A stretch of DNA of 47,295 nt. Source: Microbacterium album. GTDB lineage: Bacteria; Actinomycetota; Actinomycetes; Actinomycetales; Microbacteriaceae. Position numbers and translations under genes: made by a program. The first letter of the stretch is position 1, and each line of letters opens with the position of its first letter. The stretch spans positions 1-47,295 of the forward strand of contig NZ_BMJY01000020.1 in assembly GCF_014643695.1 (NCBI RefSeq), written 5' to 3'. Shown here piece by piece: positions 42,311 to 47,295 of the stretch. Below the pieces are notes generated by a model. It was not told the origin of the DNA, did no database searches, and saw nothing but the letters and a program-made list of their open reading frames with translations.

Positions 42311-43292
42311 GTGCCCTCCACATCAGCACGACGCCGCCCAGCACGGTGAGCAGCAGCAGCACGATCCAGACGGTCGGCTCGTCGGCCCACACGACGCGGG
42401 CCTGCCCGATCAGGGCGGTGGCCTCCTGCCGCTGCACCTCGGAGATGATGTCGCCGACCGTGGTGGCGCCGCGCAGCGCGTACGCCGCGCCTCCCGTGCT
42501 CGCCGCCGCGGCCGCGAGCTGAGCGCTCACGTCGGCGTCCTTCCCCTCGACCGGGTTCAGCGCGAAGACGCGGACCCCCGCCGCGGCGGCGAGCCCCGCG
42601 GCTTCCTCGAGCGTGACGATGCTCGCCCCGTTCACCTCGTTGTCGGTCGCGAACACGATCGAGCGGGACCGCTCCTCGTCCCTGTGGTCGAAGCGCAGGG
42701 CGCAGGCGGCGAGCCCGTCGCCGATCAGCGACGCCCCCGCGCCGTTGAGCGTGCCGAGCCAGTGCTCCGGCACGTCGTCGACGTAGTCGAAGCTGCGCCG
42801 GATGCTCGCGAGCTGATCGCGCGCGAACTCGTAGTCGTCGGTGAGGGGGAAGACCTGCACGGGGGAGCTGTTGAAGATCGTCAGCCCGATGCGCTCGCCC
42901 TCGAAGCCCTCCAGCAGCTCCTCGAAGACCGTGATCACCTCGACGTCGACCTCGCTCATCGACCCCGAGACGTCCAGGCACAGCATGATGTCGCGGCTGG
43001 TGTTCTCGGGCACGATCGTCTGCTCCGCGAGCGGGCGGGATCCGACCACGCCGCCCAGCAGCGCGGCGGTGGTCGCGAGCGCCAAGAGCCCGGCGACCGC
43101 GGCCGCGTGGCGGCGCGTGGCGCGCCGCACGGCGGGCAGGTCCCGCACGCGCTCGGCGCGCGCGACGAGCGCGGCGTCGACCGTGCCGTCCCGGCCCGGC
43201 CGGCGACGCCAGCCGTACGCCAGCCCCGCCCCCGCCGCGGCGAGCACTGCGGCGGCGACGGCGATCAGGGGCCAGACGGTCGCTAGTGCCAT
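42303..43292 (-). CDS. VWA-domain membrane protein 1 (BatA-like)
   Basis: This 329-residue protein has an N-terminal membrane helix at about 5-26, a second near 65-85, a VWA domain at about 100-290 and a C-terminal helix near 303-325. The MIDAS motif is canonical: DVSGS at residues 107-111, a threonine in GLTIFNSSP, and FATDNEVNG as the third loop. Such proteins act with MoxR ATPases in assembling or remodelling envelope complexes. The ATG lies ten bases inside the end of the upstream 161-residue gene, and its stop overlaps the VWA2 start. Confidence 0.85.
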   Translation of the reverse strand: MALATVWPLIAVAAAVLAAAGAGLAYGWRRRPGRDGTVDAALVARAERVRDLPAVRRATRRHAAAVAGLLALATTAALLGGVVGSRPLAEQTIVPENTSRDIMLCLDVSGSMSEVDVEVITVFEELLEGFEGERIGLTIFNSSPVQVFPLTDDYEFARDQLASIRRSFDYVDDVPEHWLGTLNGAGASLIGDGLAACALRFDHRDEERSRSIVFATDNEVNGASIVTLEEAAGLAAAAGVRVFALNPVEGKDADVSAQLAAAAASTGGAAYALRGATTVGDIISEVQRQEATALIGQARVVWADEPTVWIVLLLLTVLGGVVLMWRARL

Positions 43293-43768
43293 GCCGCGAC
43301 CACCTCTCGCGCCGCTGCCGCGCCCGCGATCGGGTCGACCGGAGGGCCGCTGCGGAAGATGCTGGGGTAGTAGTGGCGCTGCAGCGCATCGAGGAGCGCC
43401 GGGTGGACCCCGCGCGCCGCGAGATCCTGCAGCGTCATGACCGGAGCCTCGAGGCCCGAGTACTCGTTGACGAACTCGCGGACCGCCCGGCTCAGCTCCG
43501 CGTTCGCGCGGCGCGGGTCGAGCTCGCCGGCGCGGTACGCCTGCTCGATCCGGTCGATCCGCTCGCCGTACTCGTGCCGCAGCTGCGCGAGCACGTCGAG
43601 CGGCACGGGGGCGGGTGGTGCGGGCGGGGGCTGCCGCTCGGCACGCGACCGGGTCAGCAGCACCACCAGCCAGGCGAGCGCGACGAGCGCCGCGAGGATC
43701 CCGAGCGCCAGCAGCAGCCACCCGACGCCGTACTGGGCCGGCGGGTACAGCTCATCGGGTCCCGACAT
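43283..43768 (-). CDS. Small membrane protein between DUF58 and VWA genes (DUF4381-like by position)
   Basis: This 161-residue protein has one membrane helix at about 15-38, then a Pro-rich linker (RQPPPAPPAPVPLDV). A helical domain follows (YGERIDRIEQAYRAGELDPRRANAE) that ends in EVVAAWH. In many MoxR operons a DUF4381 protein of this size lies between DUF58 and the first VWA gene. Sequence similarity could not be confirmed by eye, so the name rests on size, topology and position. It overlaps DUF58 by 17 bases and VWA1 by ten. Confidence 0.7.
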   Translation of the reverse strand: MSGPDELYPPAQYGVGWLLLALGILAALVALAWLVVLLTRSRAERQPPPAPPAPVPLDVLAQLRHEYGERIDRIEQAYRAGELDPRRANAELSRAVREFVNEYSGLEAPVMTLQDLAARGVHPALLDALQRHYYPSIFRSGPPVDPIAGAAAAREVVAAWH

Positions 43769-44654
43769 CAGCCCTCCGGTGCAGCAGGCGGAGCAGCTGC
43801 GGCACGGCGTCGTCGTGCGATCCGAGCGCCGCGTGCCCGATGCCCAGCGCGTCGAGCGCCGCGCCCCGCCGGGCGTCCTCGGCCTCCCGCTGCTCCCGCA
43901 GCTCGCGCACGACGGCGTCGTCGCCGTGCAGGAAGGCGGGCACGGCCCAGCCGCTGTCGACATCGCGCCGCTCCGCCCGCGCGGGCGACCGGGGCGCGGC
44001 GGCGAGCACGGGATCGGCGTCGCGCACGGTGATCCAGAGCAGGTCGTGCTGCACGCGCAGGCGCCGCAGCAGCCGCTCGGTCTCGTCGCCGAGCGGCTGC
44101 TCGTCGGTCACGACGACCACGATCATGCGGCGGCTCACGCTGCGCACGACGGCGCGCAGCAGCTCGTCGCGGGCGCTCGCCGCGGCGTGCGGCGCCGCGG
44201 CGGCGTCGATGGCCCTGAGCGCGTGCTCGAGCGCGCCCTCCGACCGGCGCGCGGGGGTCCGGCGCACGCCCGCGGCGTCGCCGTGCAGCACCGAGAAGTC
44301 GTCGCCGTGGCGGAGCGTCAGCACGCCGAGCGCGCCGACCGCGAGGATCGCGAGGTCCTTCTTGGGGCGTTCGTCCGGCGCGAGCGCCGCCATGCCGCGC
44401 CCGGTGTCGACCACGAACAGCACCGTGTGCATCCGGGTGGCGCGCGACCGCTTGACCAGCAGCGTCGACAGCCGCGCCGTCGCCCTCCAGTCGATGTCGC
44501 GGATGTCGTCGCCGTGCTCGTAGGCCCGCAGGTCCTCGAAGTCGAGGCTGCGTCCGCGCAGCAGCGACGCGTGCGCGCCCTCGAGCGCGTGCAGCGACTT
44601 GCGCGACGAGGGGATGAAGAGGCGGCTCTTCACCCGCGTGAGCAGCGTGGCCAC
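43752..44654 (-). CDS. DUF58 domain-containing protein
   Basis: This 300-residue protein carries the DUF58 core SLDFEDLRAYEHGDDIRDIDW (about 36-56), followed by the VWA-like segment HTVLFVVDTGRGMAA. DUF58 proteins are the constant partner of MoxR ATPases, probably as adaptor or substrate. The frame is open well upstream into moxR; the GTG at 44654 (reverse strand), eight bases after the moxR stop with AGGA before it, fits. The gene overlaps the downstream small membrane gene by 17 bases. Confidence 0.85.
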   Translation of the reverse strand: MATLLTRVKSRLFIPSSRKSLHALEGAHASLLRGRSLDFEDLRAYEHGDDIRDIDWRATARLSTLLVKRSRATRMHTVLFVVDTGRGMAALAPDERPKKDLAILAVGALGVLTLRHGDDFSVLHGDAAGVRRTPARRSEGALEHALRAIDAAAAPHAAASARDELLRAVVRSVSRRMIVVVVTDEQPLGDETERLLRRLRVQHDLLWITVRDADPVLAAAPRSPARAERRDVDSGWAVPAFLHGDDAVVRELREQREAEDARRGAALDALGIGHAALGSHDDAVPQLLRLLHRRADVGTR

Positions 44655-44662
44655 GGGGCGTC

Positions 44663-45709
44663 CTACGGCGTCGGCACGGCGGCGAAGACGGCGTCGATCA
44701 GCTCCTCGCTGCGGACGCCGTCGGCCTCGGCCTCGAACGTCAGCAGCACGCGGTGCCGCAGCACGAGGTGCCGCAGCGTCTGGATGTCCTCCGGCAGCAC
44801 GTGCGCGCGGCCGTTGAGCAGCGCGAGCGCGCGGGAGCACTGCAGGAACGCGATGCTCCCGCGCGGGCTGGCGCCGTACTTGACGTAGCGCGCGCGCTCC
44901 TCGCCGATGTACGCGGCGGGATTCCGCGTGACGTAGCTGAGACCCACGATGTAGTTGCGGATCGCGGGGGAGACGTGGATGCGCCGCGCGATGTCCTGCA
45001 GCATGAGCACGTCGTCGAGCGTCGCGGTGCTGCGGACGTGATGCTCGGGGTCGAGCGCGCCCGTGTCGATCCGCTCGAGCACCGCGAACTCCTCCTGCGG
45101 GCTGGGGTACTCGACGATCTCCTTGAGGAGGAAGCGGTCGAGCTGCGCCTCGGGGAGCGCGTACGTCCCCTCCTGCTCGATGGGGTTCTGCGTCGCCATG
45201 ACCAGGAACGGCTTCGGCAGGCGATGCACCTCTCCGCCGATCGTCGTCTGATGCTCCTGCATCGCCTCGAGCATCGCGCTCTGGGTCTTGGCGCTCGAGC
45301 GGTTGATCTCGTCGAGCAGCACGAAGTTGGCGTGCACGGGCCCGAGCACGGTGCGGAAGCTGCCCGAGCTGGCGTCGTACACCTGGTTGCCGGTGATGTC
45401 GCTCGGCAGCAGGTCGGGCGTGCACTGGATGCGCTTGAAGCGGCCGCTGACCGTGTCCGCGAGGGTGCTGGCGGCGGTGGTCTTCGCCAGGCCCGGCACG
45501 CTCTCGAGCAGGATGTGCCCGCCCGCGATGAGCGCGACCAGCAGGCTCGAGCGCAGGCGCTCCTGGCCGACCATCTTGGCCGAGTACGCCTCGGAGATCC
45601 CACGCAGCACGTCTGCCGCGCGGGCGAGCTCGGCCTCGGACGGCGCGCCCCGCCCGTCCCCGTGGATCGACGGCTCGCCCTGCCGCTGCTGTTCCTGCTG
45701 CAGTTCCAT
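44663..45709 (-). CDS. MoxR-family AAA+ ATPase
   Basis: This 348-residue AAA+ ATPase is of the MoxR group. The Walker A is the family's variant VPGLAKTT (residues 71-78), Walker B is FVLLDEINRSS, and sensor 1 lies in LVMATQNPIEQEGTYALPEAQLDRF. ASPRGSIAFLQCSRALALLNGR is the C-terminal lid. MoxR proteins act as chaperone-like motors, here with DUF58 and the VWA proteins. The ATG at 45709 is preferred over open frame further upstream because GAGGGGGA precedes it and the usual N-terminus begins there. It is the first gene of the operon. Confidence 0.9.
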   Translation of the reverse strand: MELQQEQQRQGEPSIHGDGRGAPSEAELARAADVLRGISEAYSAKMVGQERLRSSLLVALIAGGHILLESVPGLAKTTAASTLADTVSGRFKRIQCTPDLLPSDITGNQVYDASSGSFRTVLGPVHANFVLLDEINRSSAKTQSAMLEAMQEHQTTIGGEVHRLPKPFLVMATQNPIEQEGTYALPEAQLDRFLLKEIVEYPSPQEEFAVLERIDTGALDPEHHVRSTATLDDVLMLQDIARRIHVSPAIRNYIVGLSYVTRNPAAYIGEERARYVKYGASPRGSIAFLQCSRALALLNGRAHVLPEDIQTLRHLVLRHRVLLTFEAEADGVRSEELIDAVFAAVPTP

Positions 45710-45849
45710 CCGGCGCGGTCCCCCTCGCTCGCGAAGGTGCGTCGCGGGCCCCGTCCGGATGCCCCGTCGGCCGCGGTCGTCACGGCGCCGCCCCTCCGCC
45801 CTCCAGGCTACCGGGAGGGGGAGACGCCGAGCATCGCCGGGCCCGCCGG

Positions 45850-45855
45850 TAGACT
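45850..45855 (+). promoter_or_regulatory. Possible -10 element of purA
   Basis: TAGACT lies 75 bases before the purA ATG, in the 221-base divergent region shared with moxR. No -35 at normal spacing was seen. The rest of the intergenic region shows nothing distinct. Confidence 0.3.
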
Positions 45856-45930
45856 GACCGGGGCCTTCGCGGCCCTCCCGGACGCCGCCTCCGGCACCCG
45901 GGCACACCGATCCCATCAGGGGGTATTTCC

Positions 45931-47220
45931 ATGCCAGGCATCGTCATCGTCGGCGTCCAGTGGGGCGATGAGGGCAAGGGCAAGGCCACGGATCTGCTCG
46001 GGGAGCGGACCGACTGGGTCGTGAAGTTCAACGGCGGCAACAACGCCGGCCACACGGTCGTGGTCGGCGACGAGAAGTACGCCCTGCACCTGCTGCCCTC
46101 GGGCATTCTGTCGCCCGGCGTGACGCCGGTGATCGGCAACGGCGTCGTGGTGGATCTGGAGGTGCTGTTCGCCGAGCTCGACGCGCTCTCGGCGCGCGGC
46201 ATCGACGTCTCCCGGCTGAAGGTCAGCGCCAACGCGCACCTCATCACGCACTACCACCGCACGCTCGACAAGGTCACCGAGCGCTTCCTCGGCAAGCGCC
46301 AGATCGGCACGACGGGGCGCGGCATCGGCCCCGCGTACGCGGACAAGATCAACCGCGTGGGCATCCGTGTGCAGGACCTGTTCGACGAGAGCATCCTGCG
46401 CCAGAAGATCGAGGGCGCGCTCGATCAGAAGAACCACCTGCTGGTCAAGGTGTTCAACCGGCGGGCCATCACGTGCGACGAGATCCTCGAGGACCTGCTG
46501 TCGTACGCCGACCGCCTCGCGCCCCTGGTCGCCGACACGGGCCTGCTGCTGAACGACGCCCTCGACGCGGGCGACGTCGTGGTGTTCGAGGGCGGGCAGG
46601 CGACCATGCTGGACGTCGACCACGGCACGTATCCGTTCGTCACGTCCTCGTCGGCGACGGCGGGCGGGGCGTCGACCGGCTCGGGCGTGGGACCCGGGCG
46701 CCTGGACCGCATCGTCGGCATCGTGAAGGCGTACACCACCCGCGTCGGGTCCGGGCCGTTCCCCACCGAGCTGTTCGACGAGAGCGGCGACTTCCTGCGC
46801 GCGCGGGGGTTCGAGTTCGGCACGACGACCGGCCGCCCGCGCCGGGTCGGCTGGTACGACGCGCCGATCACGCGCTACGCCACGCGGGTCAACGGCATCA
46901 CGGATCTCGTGCTGACCAAGCTCGACATCCTCACGGGGCTGGACGAGATCCCCGTCTGCGTCGCGTACGACGTGGAGGGCCGCCGCTTCGACGAGCTGCC
47001 CGTCAACCAGACCGACTTCCACCACGCCAAGCCGATCCTCGAGATGTTCCCCGGCTGGCACGAGGACATCTCCGGCGCGCGCACGTTCGAGGACCTCCCG
47101 CAGGCCGCGCGCGACTACGTCCTCGCCCTCGAGCAGATGAGCGGCACGCACATCTCCGTCATCGGGGTCGGCCCCGGCCGCGACGCCGTGATCGTCCGCC
47201 GCGACCTCCTCGACCGTTGA
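45931..47220 (+). CDS. purA: Adenylosuccinate synthetase
   Basis: PurA makes adenylosuccinate from IMP, aspartate and GTP, the first committed step to AMP. The 429-residue protein is full length, with the GTP loop WGDEGKGK (residues 11-18, catalytic Asp13) and GGNNAGHTV (catalytic His41). [37 protein letters not shown] and the C-terminal [12 protein letters not shown] complete the family pattern. AGGGGG precedes the ATG. It is divergent from the moxR operon and is the last complete gene in the window. Confidence 0.97.
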   Translation: MPGIVIVGVQWGDEGKGKATDLLGERTDWVVKFNGGNNAGHTVVVGDEKYALHLLPSGILSPGVTPVIGNGVVVDLEVLFAELDALSARGIDVSRLKVSANAHLITHYHRTLDKVTERFLGKRQIGTTGRGIGPAYADKINRVGIRVQDLFDESILRQKIEGALDQKNHLLVKVFNRRAITCDEILEDLLSYADRLAPLVADTGLLLNDALDAGDVVVFEGGQATMLDVDHGTYPFVTSSSATAGGASTGSGVGPGRLDRIVGIVKAYTTRVGSGPFPTELFDESGDFLRARGFEFGTTTGRPRRVGWYDAPITRYATRVNGITDLVLTKLDILTGLDEIPVCVAYDVEGRRFDELPVNQTDFHHAKPILEMFPGWHEDISGARTFEDLPQAARDYVLALEQMSGTHISVIGVGPGRDAVIVRRDLLDR

Positions 47221-47230
47221 CTAGCTGTGA

Positions 47231-47255
47231 TGTCCAGGGACGTTGTTTCCCGACA
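47231..47255. repeat. Imperfect inverted repeat at the right edge
   Basis: TGTCCAGGGA, a central CGTTGTT and TCCCGACA form an imperfect dyad 11 bases after the purA stop. The surrounding 75 bases carry no gene and are lower in G+C than purA. It may be a terminator, or the end of a mobile element that continues past the window; neither is established. Confidence 0.3.
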
Positions 47256-47295
47256 CGGGGCTGAGCTTGTGCTGGGGTGAGGGCCTCCGGTTGTG

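Overview
The window is chromosomal DNA from a high-GC Gram-positive actinobacterium, most likely family Microbacteriaceae and plausibly Microbacterium or a close relative. The evidence is strong G/C third-position bias, ATGA and TGATG gene couplings, an MrpA-MrpB fusion, a HemQ-type heme pathway, a DUF222/HNH (13E12-like) gene with an actinobacterial SOS box, and several genes with a -10 element placed for leaderless transcription. The genus is inferred from gene content; no rRNA or other marker is present to settle it.

Layout. Bases 1-989 are a gene-poor left flank, about 50-52 % G+C at 181-300, with no convincing gene. A frameshifted, truncated ABC-transporter ATPase remnant follows (990-1305), then a large ATPase-type LuxR regulator, a DUF222/HNH protein behind a LexA-like box, a convergent HhH-GPD DNA-repair protein, and a DUF2207 membrane protein. 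From 7.8 to 26.4 kb lies the heme cluster: hemA (reverse), then hemE, hemY, three small envelope genes, hemQ, hemC, hemD, hemB and hemL. It encodes glutamate-derived ALA synthesis and the coproporphyrin-dependent branch, but no ferrochelatase is in view. Between hemA and hemE sits a seven-gene sugar locus (9277-17432): a LacI regulator, ROK kinase, a 600-residue class I mannose-6-phosphate isomerase with an extra N-terminal domain, a binding protein, two permeases and a YihS/mannose-isomerase-like AGE enzyme. An operator-like dyad overlaps the promoter of its structural genes. Mannose or a mannoside is the best guess for the substrate.

From 26.5 to 32.8 kb is a complete, translationally coupled Mrp Na+/H+ antiporter operon (AB fusion, C, D, E, F, G). 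Next comes a DUF559 nuclease-like gene flanked by two near-identical 87-bp direct repeats, each built of inverted TCGGAG modules. This is the least explained structure in the window. A methionine ABC importer (metQ, metN, metI) follows, then a VapBC-like antitoxin/PIN toxin pair with a dyad-rich promoter, convergent with argG. From 39.1 to 45.7 kb, on the reverse strand, is a MoxR-DUF58-VWA-VWA-TPR operon of the Bat/aerotolerance type, ending in an unrecognised membrane protein and a DUF4190-like protein. purA is transcribed divergently. The last 75 bases hold only an imperfect inverted repeat.

No CRISPR array, tRNA, rRNA, intact transposase or prophage was seen. Most genes are housekeeping (heme, arginine, purine, methionine uptake, pH/Na+ homeostasis). 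The accessory material is the left flank, the sugar locus, the repeat-flanked DUF559 gene and the toxin-antitoxin pair.
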